NCBI GenBank assembly: GCA_913057515.1
Contig: CAJXOJ010000011.1
Span: 16,288 to 80,287 of the forward strand
Reading direction: 5' to 3'
From: an uncultured Cycloclasticus sp.
Lineage (GTDB): Bacteria > Pseudomonadota > Gammaproteobacteria > Methylococcales > Cycloclasticaceae
Length of the DNA stretch: 64,000 nucleotides
In this document: piece after piece, positions 1 through 7,642 of the stretch
How positions within the stretch are numbered: position 1 is the stretch's first letter
Layout: each line of letters opens with the position of its first letter
The notes under the pieces: model-generated
The model's database searches: none
Told to the model about the DNA's origin: nothing
The model's input: only the letters and a program-made list of their open reading frames with translations
Program-made: the position numbers and the translations under genes

Positions 1-842
1 GGCATCCACGTGTTAATTAAGTCACCAGTTTTAATGTCCCATAAATCGATGCGTTGATTAGGTCGCCCAGTTAGTAGAGTTTTAGAGTCAGGAGAAAAGC
101 GGCTTGCTGAGACCGTCATATATCTCATTGGTAATTGACTTAGCATCAGCCCTGTTGCTGTGTCCCATAATCGGGTTTTACCTAAGGAGGCGTTGCTCAT
201 CGCGTAACGGCCATCATCGGAAAGGGCAACATTAAATATTTTGAAATTCTGACGCCATTGTTGAGCAAGTTCCCCGGTTTTAAGGTTCCAGAGTTTTGCA
301 TATTGATCGTTACTCCCCGTGATGGCATATTGGCCATTATTAGAGAGAGCGACCGTATTGATAAAACCATTGTGCGGAAAAGTGAAAACTATTTTTCCAT
401 AATAGAGGTCAAAATAATAAGCTTTGTTGGATTCCATACCAATAATCGCATATTGGCCATTAGCAGAAATAGCAAGGTCAGTAATGCTTGGGAAGTCCCA
501 ATAGCCGATGATTTTGCCGCTTTGTACTTCCCATAAGGCAAGCGAATTACTTTCAGCAGTAATGGCAAGCTTGTTATTAGCAGCAATTGCCGAGGCGATA
601 ATACCGTGGTTACTATCGGTATGCTGCCACTGGTGCAGTACTTCATTGTTAGCAACGTTGATTAATTGTGCGGAACCCTTGGTAATTGAAACAAGAGCGA
701 GTGAACCGTCTTTAGACAAGCTTGCGTGTAGCAGACCTGCCTCGTCGTGCGACCAGCTTTGCTCTGGGTTGCTGTCATACTGGCAAGCACTGACTAAAAT
801 AAAGTAGCAGATAAGGTAGGCTGTTTTTAGAAAAGTACTCAT
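1..842 (-). CDS. WD40-repeat lipoprotein, 3' end outside window
   Basis: Reading the minus strand from the ATG at 842 gives about 280 open codons that run off the left edge. Residues 1-20 form a lipoprotein signal with a lipobox ending V-S-A-C. The rest is a string of beta-propeller-like repeats, seen as recurring motifs of the type SxxGQYAIxG ... AKLWNLKTGEL and DTATG, LWDIKTGDL, typical of WD40 blades; at least five are visible. It is predicted to be anchored to the inner or outer membrane as a protein-interaction scaffold; no catalytic residue is evident. It starts 19 bases after the hydrolase stop, so it looks like the last visible gene of the HAD-tag-cysG-hydrolase operon. Its substrate or partner is unknown, and the missing C-terminus could hold another domain. 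Confidence 0.85.
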   Translation of the reverse strand, partial: MSTFLKTAYLICYFILVSACQYDSNPEQSWSHDEAGLLHASLSKDGSLALVSITKGSAQLINVANNEVLHQWQHTDSNHGIIASAIAANNKLAITAESNSLALWEVQSGKIIGYWDFPSITDLAISANGQYAIIGMESNKAYYFDLYYGKIVFTFPHNGFINTVALSNNGQYAITGSNDQYAKLWNLKTGELAQQWRQNFKIFNVALSDDGRYAMSNASLGKTRLWDTATGLMLSQLPMRYMTVSASRFSPDSKTLLTGRPNQRIDLWDIKTGDLINTWM

Positions 843-861
843 TTTATTAACAGTAGCCAAG

Positions 862-1761
862 TTATTTGAAAATACGTTTTAATTTCAATTTTAACTGCTT
901 AAATAGGTTTACCTGCTTTTTGAAGGGGCTCTCGGATAAAGGTTCTATTTCATTACCCTGTAAAAAAGCAGAGAGTAGTTTATTGAATGCCTTAGGGTGT
1001 TCTAATTGAGGACTGTGACCAATATGCCGAAAAATGTGAAGCCTACAGTCCTTTATTTGTTGTTGCATGGTTTTTAATGCTTGTAATGGAACGACGCTGT
1101 CCAGCTCACCATAGATGATAAAAACGGGGAAATTAAAGTTTTTTAATAATTGAGTACCGTTCCAATGTTTCAGTGTTGCTAAAAAGCCGTCGAATGCTTT
1201 AATGTCCATTTTAAGGGCATCCTCAACAGCAATGTCTAGGTAGTGTGGGTAGTGGCTTAACCCCGGCATTGATTTTTTAATGGCTGCGGATAAAACTTTC
1301 CTTTTTAAGCCGATAGTGGCTAAAAACTGAAAGGTATTTTTGGCTGAAAAAAAGCCACCAGATGTTGATGCGTTTTTTAACGATGGCATGCCTCCCGCAG
1401 GGGCTGGCGCTACTAAGGTGAGAGAGATAACTCGATCAGGCGAAGTCCCAGCTAACTGTTGGGCCACTGCACCGCCTAGCGAATGGCCTACGAGGTGAAA
1501 TTTATCTAACTTCAATTGGTTTGCAAAGGCTAAAACATCTTGGCTAAGCGTCTGTATATCATACCCAGCATCAGTCACATCACTATCGCCACAACCTCTA
1601 AAGTCTGGTGCGTACCCAGAATACCCTTCAGGTAAATTTTGTAAAAAAGGCTGCCAGTAATGCCAGCTGCCAAAATTGCCATGCAGCAGGATAATCGGCA
1701 CATCACCGTTTAATTGTTGTTCGTAATGTAAGCTCAGTTGTTCTAGTTGTATAAAAGGCAT
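862..1761 (-). CDS. alpha/beta-hydrolase fold protein
   Basis: A 299-residue alpha/beta hydrolase. The oxyanion-hole motif HGNFGSWHYW is at about residues 27-36, the nucleophile elbow GHSLGG puts the catalytic serine at 94, the acid is probably Asp221 (YGELDSVVP) and the base His249 (GHSPQLEHP). The last 30 residues are lysine-rich and lie beyond the usual fold. The sequence resembles the broad MhpC/BioH-like esterase group, but the substrate cannot be told. It follows cysG after 4 bases and precedes the WD40 lipoprotein, so it is almost certainly co-transcribed with both. There is no signal peptide, so a cytoplasmic location is expected. Confidence 0.85.
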   Translation of the reverse strand: MPFIQLEQLSLHYEQQLNGDVPIILLHGNFGSWHYWQPFLQNLPEGYSGYAPDFRGCGDSDVTDAGYDIQTLSQDVLAFANQLKLDKFHLVGHSLGGAVAQQLAGTSPDRVISLTLVAPAPAGGMPSLKNASTSGGFFSAKNTFQFLATIGLKRKVLSAAIKKSMPGLSHYPHYLDIAVEDALKMDIKAFDGFLATLKHWNGTQLLKNFNFPVFIIYGELDSVVPLQALKTMQQQIKDCRLHIFRHIGHSPQLEHPKAFNKLLSAFLQGNEIEPLSESPFKKQVNLFKQLKLKLKRIFK

Positions 1762-1765
1762 AAGG

Positions 1766-3145
1766 TTAATGTGTCCAATTTAACTTACTATGGAGGGAAA
1801 CAACCGAGCCAATAATGATTAAGGTGGGTGGCTTAGGTTTAAGCTCTTCTACTTTATTGGCAATGTGTAATAAATCAGAGATGATCACACGGTGCTCAGC
1901 TGTTGTGCCTTTTTGAATGAGAGCAACAGGCGTGTTGCCGGCTAAGTTGCGTTCAATAAGTTTCTCACTAATTTGGCGAAGCCCCATCAAGCCCATGTAG
2001 ATAACGATGGTTTGATTAGGTTTCGCAAGCTGATCCCAGTCTAGATTGACGGTATTATCTTTTAGGTGGCCAGTGACAAACATGCAAGATTGAGCGTGCT
2101 CACGGTGAGTTAATGGAATACCTGAATAGCTTGCGCACCCTGAGGCGGCAGTAATTCCAGGGACGACTTCAAAACTTATATTCTCATCAATTAAGGTTTC
2201 AATTTCTTCTCCGCCACGTCCAAACATAAACGGGTCGCCGCCTTTGAGCCGAACAACCCGCTTGCCTTCTTTGGCTAGTTTTATCAGTAAGGCATTTATG
2301 TCATCTTGCGGGACGCTATGGTCAGAACGTTGCTTGCCAACATAAATTCGTTCAGCGTCCCGCCTAGCAAGGTTTAACACTTCAGCGGATACCAAGCGGT
2401 CGTAGATGATAATATCGGCGAGTTGAAGTAGCCGTAGAGCTTTTAATGTTAGTAATTCTGGATCGCCAGGGCCGCCGCCGACCAAATATACTTTACCAAT
2501 GGTCGGTGAATCTTCAGTTTGATGCAGGTGTTGAAGAAGCTGCTTTTTAGCCTCGTCATGCTTACCAAGATAGCTGAGCTCAGCAACTGGGCCATTAAAA
2601 ATAGTTTCCCAAAAGATGCGACGTTGTTTGCTATTAGAAAAATGGTCTTTAACTGTCTGGCGACATTCAGCAGCAAGACTCGCTAGCTGACCGAGTGCAT
2701 GCGGGAGCAGTGTTTCAAGTTTTGCGCGAACGAGTCGAGATAAAACAGGTGCAACGCCTCCACTTGAAATAGCAATCGTTATGGGGGCGCGGTCCACAAT
2801 TGCAGGGAAAATAAAGCTACACAGCTGAGGTTGGTCTACTACATTGACGGGAATGTTGTTTAACTGGGCTTCGGTCGATATTTCGCTATTCGCTTGTTTG
2901 TCATTCGTGGCGCAGATGACGAGACTAAAGTTGAGCGTATCATTGGCTTCAAAAACACGTTTAAGGTGTGTGATTTTACTAGCAGATGCTAGTTGAGTGA
3001 GCTCTTCAGATAAGGCAGGTGCGATAACGGTAATGCTTGCGTGAGCGTCTAAGAGTAATCGTGCCTTACGAGTTGCCACCGAGCCGCCTCCAATCAGTAG
3101 GCATTTTTTATGATCTAGTTTGTGAAACAGCGGTAGGTAATTCAT
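1766..3145 (-). CDS. cysG: siroheme synthase CysG (trifunctional)
   Basis: A 459-residue fusion that converts uroporphyrinogen III to siroheme, the cofactor of sulfite and nitrite reductases. The N-terminal half (about 1-210) is the precorrin-2 dehydrogenase/sirohydrochlorin ferrochelatase with an NAD-binding Rossmann motif GGGSVATRKARLLL at 19-32. The C-terminal half (about 215-459) is the SAM-dependent uroporphyrinogen-III methyltransferase, with VGGGPGDPELLT, RLKGGDPFMFGRGGEE and VPGITAASG. Length matches E. coli CysG (457). It sits in the middle of the operon, 3 bases after tag and 4 before the hydrolase. No sulfite or nitrite reductase gene is in the window. Confidence 0.96.
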   Translation of the reverse strand: MNYLPLFHKLDHKKCLLIGGGSVATRKARLLLDAHASITVIAPALSEELTQLASASKITHLKRVFEANDTLNFSLVICATNDKQANSEISTEAQLNNIPVNVVDQPQLCSFIFPAIVDRAPITIAISSGGVAPVLSRLVRAKLETLLPHALGQLASLAAECRQTVKDHFSNSKQRRIFWETIFNGPVAELSYLGKHDEAKKQLLQHLHQTEDSPTIGKVYLVGGGPGDPELLTLKALRLLQLADIIIYDRLVSAEVLNLARRDAERIYVGKQRSDHSVPQDDINALLIKLAKEGKRVVRLKGGDPFMFGRGGEEIETLIDENISFEVVPGITAASGCASYSGIPLTHREHAQSCMFVTGHLKDNTVNLDWDQLAKPNQTIVIYMGLMGLRQISEKLIERNLAGNTPVALIQKGTTAEHRVIISDLLHIANKVEELKPKPPTLIIIGSVVSLHSKLNWTH

Positions 3146-3148
3146 AAT

Positions 3149-3715
3149 TTATTTTAACTCTGAATGTCTAAAACAGGTAGTGAGGTGATCATTAATGAGC
3201 CCTGCAGCTTGCATGAATGCGTAGCAAATAGTCGGCCCAACAAAACTAAAGCCTCTTTTTTTTAAATCCCGGCTGAGGCGAATTGATAATGTCGTTTCAT
3301 TCGGTATTTGTCTCGGGTGCTGCCAATGGTTAACGATAGGCTTGTTATTGACGTAGTCCCATAGGTAGCTTGAAAAAGAGCCAAATTCTTTTTGTACTTG
3401 AATAAATGCTGCGGCATTCTTTATGCTGGCATTAATTTTTAAGCGATTGCGTATAAGTCTAGCGTCTTGTAATAAGCTGTCAATTTTTTGCAACGAGTAA
3501 TGGGCAACAATAGCTGGATCAAACCCGTCATACAGCTCACGATAGGCGTCGCGCCGTTGCAAAATGGTGGACCAGCTAAGCCCTGCTTGCGCCCCTTCTA
3601 AAATGAGTAGTTCAAACAGTTTGTGTTCATCCTTTAAGGGCACGCCCCACTCGCTGTCGTGATACACGATATCAAGTGGTTTTTTTGCCCAAGTGCAACG
3701 TATTTTATCGCCCAT
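3149..3715 (-). CDS. tag: DNA-3-methyladenine glycosylase I
   Basis: A 188-residue Tag family protein that excises 3-methyladenine from alkylated DNA. The start RCTWA, the motif YHDSEWGVP and GAQAGLSWSTIL are diagnostic of the family. The zinc-binding set of this family (Cys, His near the N-terminus and His-x3-Cys near the C-terminus) is present as Cys7, His19, His177 and Cys181, with the spacing of E. coli Tag. It overlaps no neighbour: 2 bases separate it from the HAD phosphatase gene upstream and 3 from cysG downstream. The operon link to siroheme synthesis has no clear functional logic. Confidence 0.95.
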   Translation of the reverse strand: MGDKIRCTWAKKPLDIVYHDSEWGVPLKDEHKLFELLILEGAQAGLSWSTILQRRDAYRELYDGFDPAIVAHYSLQKIDSLLQDARLIRNRLKINASIKNAAAFIQVQKEFGSFSSYLWDYVNNKPIVNHWQHPRQIPNETTLSIRLSRDLKKRGFSFVGPTICYAFMQAAGLINDHLTTCFRHSELK

Positions 3716-3717
3716 AT

Positions 3718-4371
3718 TTAACGTAATGAAACAATCGACCAGTTGTTATCTGTCGCGTAGCGCCTCAGTGTCTCATCAGGGTCAACAGCGACGGGGTAGG
3801 TGACTTGTTTCAGCAAGGGAATATCATTATGTGAGTCGCTATAAAAAGTACTGTCGTTAAGGCTAATATTACTGCCTTGCAGCCAACTCTGTAGGCGTGT
3901 CACTTTCCCTTCTTGATAACATGGCGTGCCAATATGTCGCCCAGTGTAGTGGCCATCAACTAGCTCGGGCTCTGTCGCTAACATGGTGTTAATGCCAAAT
4001 ATTTCAACAATGGGTTCAGTCACAAAGCGGTTTGTAGCAGTGATGACCATTAATGTATCACCTTTTGAGCGGTGCTCATCAACGAGCTCCTGAGCTGCAG
4101 GGAGTATGAGCGGGCGTATTTTTTCATCAATGAATTGTTGGCGCCACTGATGTAATTTTTCCAGTGGATGTTCAGCAAGAAATGATAATGCAAAGCTCAA
4201 GTATTCATTAATGTCGAGTTTGCCTTGGCAGTAATCATTATAAAAGCGAGTGTTTTCTCGCGCATAATCATCGCCATCAACAAGCTGTTGTTCAACAAGA
4301 AACTCTCCCCAAAGGTGGTCGCTATCATCGCTAATTAATGTGTTGTCTAAATCAAAAATAGTTAAGCTCAT
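3718..4371 (-). CDS. HAD-IB family phosphatase (SerB-like)
   Basis: A 217-residue haloacid dehalogenase superfamily hydrolase. Motif I is IFDLDNTL at 5-12 (nucleophile Asp7, acid/base Asp9), motif II is the ITATN segment, and the C-terminal motif is SDSHNDIPLL. This layout matches the HAD-IB family related to phosphoserine phosphatase, but the protein is shorter than SerB and lacks its ACT-type N-terminus, so the substrate is not assigned; histidinol-phosphate or a lipid phosphate are possibilities known for relatives. It is the first gene of the five-gene minus-strand operon and is divergent from rppH, with 203 bases between the starts. Confidence 0.85.
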   Translation of the reverse strand: MSLTIFDLDNTLISDDSDHLWGEFLVEQQLVDGDDYARENTRFYNDYCQGKLDINEYLSFALSFLAEHPLEKLHQWRQQFIDEKIRPLILPAAQELVDEHRSKGDTLMVITATNRFVTEPIVEIFGINTMLATEPELVDGHYTGRHIGTPCYQEGKVTRLQSWLQGSNISLNDSTFYSDSHNDIPLLKQVTYPVAVDPDETLRRYATDNNWSIVSLR

Positions 4372-4574
4372 GGCTAAGGTATCGTTAGAAAGTGAATGAA
4401 AAGGATATTTTTTGATGCTATCGCTTTATATTGCTTGAGGCGAATAGCGTTGCCTATAAAAAGACAAGTCTGACATAAATAAGGATGATTCCCAATCATT
4501 TTGTTATGGAGGCTCGCACTGAGTTGAAACGTGGCTATAATAATCGTTAATAAATTTATTTTAATGAAAGAATT

Positions 4575-5075
4575 ATGATTGATGACGATGGTTACCGATG
4601 TAATGTTGGCATCATTTTATGCAGCCAACAAAACAAGTTATTTTGGGCGAGAAGGGCGAATCAAACTGGCTGGCAGTTTCCTCAAGGGGGAATTGATGAG
4701 GGTGAAACTCATGAAGAAGCTATGTATCGTGAGCTGCACGAGGAAATTGGTTTAAAGCCTGAGCACGTTGAGGTTGTTGGTAAAACGAGGGAGTGGGTAT
4801 ATTACGACTTACCTAAGCGGTTTGTTCGTATGGATAGCTTCCCTATTTGTAAAGGTCAGAAACAAATATGGTTTATGCTGCGTTTAGTGGGTGATGAGCG
4901 AGATATTTCATTTGATGCCACCGACAAACCAGAGTTTGACCGTTGGCGCTGGGCCGACTACTGGGAGCCAGCTTTTGATGTGGTTCATTTTAAACGCAAT
5001 GTTTACTTGAGCGCATTAACGGAAATGTGGTCTTTTCTATTTCCAGGAATCACGCCTAATATATTTAAAGGTTAG
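4575..5075 (+). CDS. rppH: RNA pyrophosphohydrolase RppH
   Basis: A 166-residue Nudix hydrolase that removes pyrophosphate from triphosphorylated mRNA 5' ends and so triggers RNase E decay. The Nudix box reads GGIDEGETHEEAMYRELHEE at 38-57, and IDDDGYRCNVGIILC at the N-terminus and the PKRF segment are typical of RppH/NudH. Length is close to the E. coli protein (176). In many gammaproteobacteria rppH precedes ptsP; here it stands alone and converges with cpdA, whose stop codon directly abuts the rppH stop with no room for a terminator. Confidence 0.95.
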   Translation: MIDDDGYRCNVGIILCSQQNKLFWARRANQTGWQFPQGGIDEGETHEEAMYRELHEEIGLKPEHVEVVGKTREWVYYDLPKRFVRMDSFPICKGQKQIWFMLRLVGDERDISFDATDKPEFDRWRWADYWEPAFDVVHFKRNVYLSALTEMWSFLFPGITPNIFKG

Positions 5076-5897
5076 TTAATATCCAGCAGAATGCCTTTCA
5101 AGATTAGCAGGCATCGCATCAAGCCGAATAACACCGGTCTGTATTTCGCCTTCAGTGCTTAAACGTAACCAACGATAGCCCGGTGGCATATCATCTATAG
5201 CAAACTCTTTGCTCAATGGTTTAAATTGGAAGCAGGTGGAAGGTGCTCCATACAGAGGTGTATTAGCAATGTGGCCTTGGGAGTCTTGATGGACATGTCC
5301 ATGGATAACACCTTTAACTTTAGAATGCTTGGTGATTATTTTAATTAATGAGTCTGGGTTAGCAACAACCATGGTATCTAGCCATTCACTATCAACGGGT
5401 ATCAGTTGATGGTGTAAGCAAATGAGGACATGTTTATCTGGGTGTGCGAGTATTTCTTGTCGTAAGTTTTCAATGGCATTTTCGTCTAAAGTGCCGCCTT
5501 CTTCATTGGGTGTTTCGGAGTCGAGAAAGGCAAACAACCACTGTTTGTAGTGTAGAAAAGGCTGGTAGATGACTGGTGGCAGGGTAAAAACTTCCTCTAA
5601 TCTATCGGGGGTATCATGGTTGCCTGGCAGTACATAACAGGGGATGTGTAATTTTTTCAGGTGTTGAATAAGTCGAGAGTAGGACTCCGTTGAGCTGTCC
5701 TGGCTGAGGTCACCTGTCAGGAAGATCAGGTCGGGAGGCCAGCTTTCATCTTGCGCTAGCGTTAAGATCGATAGAAAACTCTCTTCGGTGTTAACGCCCA
5801 CTAATTGAGCATCAGTAGATGCAGATAAGTGCATGTCGGATATTTGAAGGATTTTTATATCCGACTCTTCGCCGCGATTAGCTGAAAAAACGTTCAT
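5076..5897 (-). CDS. cpdA: 3',5'-cyclic-AMP phosphodiesterase CpdA
   Basis: A 273-residue calcineurin-like metallophosphoesterase of the CpdA/Icc family that hydrolyses cAMP. The dimetal-site motifs are present in order: ISDMHL (about 19-24), GDLSQD (about 62-67), GNHD (about 92-95), a CLHH segment and GHVHQD (about 198-203). Length equals that of E. coli CpdA (275). It is tail-to-tail with rppH. In many gammaproteobacteria cpdA lies near nudF and parE; that context is absent here, but the motif set is clear. It would set cAMP levels and hence CRP activity. Confidence 0.93.
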   Translation of the reverse strand: MNVFSANRGEESDIKILQISDMHLSASTDAQLVGVNTEESFLSILTLAQDESWPPDLIFLTGDLSQDSSTESYSRLIQHLKKLHIPCYVLPGNHDTPDRLEEVFTLPPVIYQPFLHYKQWLFAFLDSETPNEEGGTLDENAIENLRQEILAHPDKHVLICLHHQLIPVDSEWLDTMVVANPDSLIKIITKHSKVKGVIHGHVHQDSQGHIANTPLYGAPSTCFQFKPLSKEFAIDDMPPGYRWLRLSTEGEIQTGVIRLDAMPANLERHSAGY

Positions 5898-5981
5898 TTT
5901 GTTATTAAAGCCCTAAAGGGTTCCCTGTTTTCGTTAAGTATAGTCGTTGATTGAGAAAATGCGTTATAAATGCGCCAGTCC

Positions 5982-7535
5982 TCAATCGAGGGCTTTAATC
6001 ATGATCATTGAACGGCGGGTTTGATTGTAGTGCGTGCGCTTTTCGTGCGGTAATTCTTCAAGTGTTGCCGGTAAAAAGCCTCTTTCAGCAAACCAGTGGC
6101 TGCTTTTTGTTGTTAGAACAAAAAGTTGGTTCAGTCCGATGGCGCGCGCTTTATTTTCAATCATGGTTAATAAGTACTCGCCACGTTCGCCATTACGGTA
6201 ATTAGGGTGTACAGCAACACAGGCAAGCTCACCGATTTTTTGGTCTGGGTAGGTGTACAATGCGGCGCAGGTTGTGACTAGTCCATCTTGTTCAATCACA
6301 TGAAATTTATCTATATCCATTTCGATGGTTTCAGCAGATCGATAGGTAAGTAAGCCGCGTGCTTCTAAAGGTCTAATAAGTTCAATGATACCGTGTATGT
6401 CACTTATAGTTGCAGGGCGTGCATCTTCAAACGGTTGAATGCTGATCAAGGTGCCGCAGCCTTGACGAGTAAACAATTCTAATTGCAGACCACCGTTAAT
6501 CTTTCTGTTGATAAGGTGAATGCGTTTTACGCCTAATTTGCTCGCACGAATCGCTTCTTGTAGGTGTAGGTAAGTATCATCTTGCTGGTCGTTAGAGTTT
6601 TCTAAAAGGTGTTGGGCCTGTTTCGTTGTTAACTGACGGATAAGGGCGTTTTTTTCGCTCAGCAGCTCTGTCCGTTCAGTCATTAAAATTAATTTATCAG
6701 CCCTTATCGCTGTAGCGATAGCGGTGGCTACTTCTTCGCTACGCAGGTTGAAGGTGTCGCCAGTCGGTGAATAACCGAGCGGGGATACAAGAATGATATG
6801 GCCCGCATCTAGGCTCTTGATCAGTCGTTCATCATTAACGCGGCGAACTTCCCCAGTATATTGGTAATCAACCCCATCAATAACACCGATCGGTTTTGCA
6901 ACAATAAAGTTTCCAGAGGTTACGCTAATGCCTGATCTAGCGCCGGGCATGTTGACTAGGCTCGCCGATAATTCAGCTTCTATGTTCGTGCGAACAGTGC
7001 CGGATGCCTCCTTTGCCATGTTAAGTGTTTGTTTATCTGTTACGCGAAGGTGTTGGAAAACTTGGCTGGGGTGCCCGTTATCAGCTAATTTTTTCTCTAA
7101 CTGTGGACGTATGCCGTGAACTAAAATGAGGCGTATACCTAGGCTACTAAGCAGGGTAAGATCCTTAATTAAACTTGAAAACAAGACGTCATTGACAGCA
7201 TCACCACTAAAGTTGATAACAAACGTTTTACCGCGATGTGCGTGTATATAGGGGGTCGTATCCCTAAACCAATTAATGAATTGCTGCGAGTAGGCAAAGC
7301 TTCTCTCTAAAGAGTCAGCCTCTCGATAATGATCACTCTGCTGAAGCTCGATGTTTAAACGCTTAGCAGCATCGATAACTTTATTTAAGGCAGACGAGGG
7401 TATCAAGCCGCCAGTACCATTTTTGCTTTTAGGGTATGTCCAGCGATAAATGGTTGCTGGGTCCTTGTTGATGGCGTTGGCAAGTTTTTTTACACCGCCA
7501 AATTGACGAATTATAGAGTGTGCATCATTGAGCAT
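5982..7535 (-). CDS. argA: N-acetylglutamate synthase with N-terminal HTH domain
   Basis: A 517-residue protein, about 75 residues longer than ordinary ArgA (about 440). Residues 82-517 are ArgA: an amino-acid-kinase-like domain beginning WFRDTTPYIHAHRGKTFVI, then a C-terminal GNAT acetyltransferase (about 375-517). It makes N-acetylglutamate, the first step of arginine synthesis. Residues 4-64 are an additional Cro/YdaS-like helix-turn-helix (IIRQFGGVKKLANAI, then ATIYRWTYP and GTGGLIP), a pattern I know from stand-alone phage-type regulators. No Met, and no GTG or TTG codon that I could find, lies between residue 1 and the ArgA domain, so the fusion appears real rather than a mis-called start. 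The gene follows argE by 61 bases. No strong ribosome-binding site precedes the ATG. The fused domain suggests DNA binding, possibly autoregulation; that is inference. Confidence 0.93.
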   Translation of the reverse strand: MLNDAHSIIRQFGGVKKLANAINKDPATIYRWTYPKSKNGTGGLIPSSALNKVIDAAKRLNIELQQSDHYREADSLERSFAYSQQFINWFRDTTPYIHAHRGKTFVINFSGDAVNDVLFSSLIKDLTLLSSLGIRLILVHGIRPQLEKKLADNGHPSQVFQHLRVTDKQTLNMAKEASGTVRTNIEAELSASLVNMPGARSGISVTSGNFIVAKPIGVIDGVDYQYTGEVRRVNDERLIKSLDAGHIILVSPLGYSPTGDTFNLRSEEVATAIATAIRADKLILMTERTELLSEKNALIRQLTTKQAQHLLENSNDQQDDTYLHLQEAIRASKLGVKRIHLINRKINGGLQLELFTRQGCGTLISIQPFEDARPATISDIHGIIELIRPLEARGLLTYRSAETIEMDIDKFHVIEQDGLVTTCAALYTYPDQKIGELACVAVHPNYRNGERGEYLLTMIENKARAIGLNQLFVLTTKSSHWFAERGFLPATLEELPHEKRTHYNQTRRSMIMIKALD

Positions 7536-7554
7536 GACTAAGCGTAGCTCGAAA

Positions 7555-7642
7555 TTGCATAAAATGCAAATTTACAATTTATTTGGGCAGTTTATTTTAG
7601 TTTATGCAAATATTTTGCACTAATTTTTGCAAAATATTGCAA
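7555..7642. promoter_or_regulatory. cluster of TGCA inverted repeats, putative operator array
   Basis: Six TGCA tetramers lie between 7556 and 7641. They form three inverted repeats: TTGCAT-AAA-ATGCAA at 7555-7569, TGCAAA-TAT-TTTGCA at 7605-7619, and TTGCAA-AATA-TTGCAA at 7627-7642. The four in the right-hand group start at 7605, 7616, 7628 and 7638, roughly one helical turn apart. The array spans the argE-argA gap and the last codons of argE, just upstream of the HTH-ArgA start. It could be the binding site of that HTH domain or of an ArgR-like repressor; the E. coli ARG box has TGAAT/ATTCA arms and does not match. Confidence 0.45.

Noticed and set aside
389..807. Open frames overlapping the WD40 lipoprotein on both strands
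   Set aside because: They are shadows of the lipoprotein frame and carry no recognisable protein features.
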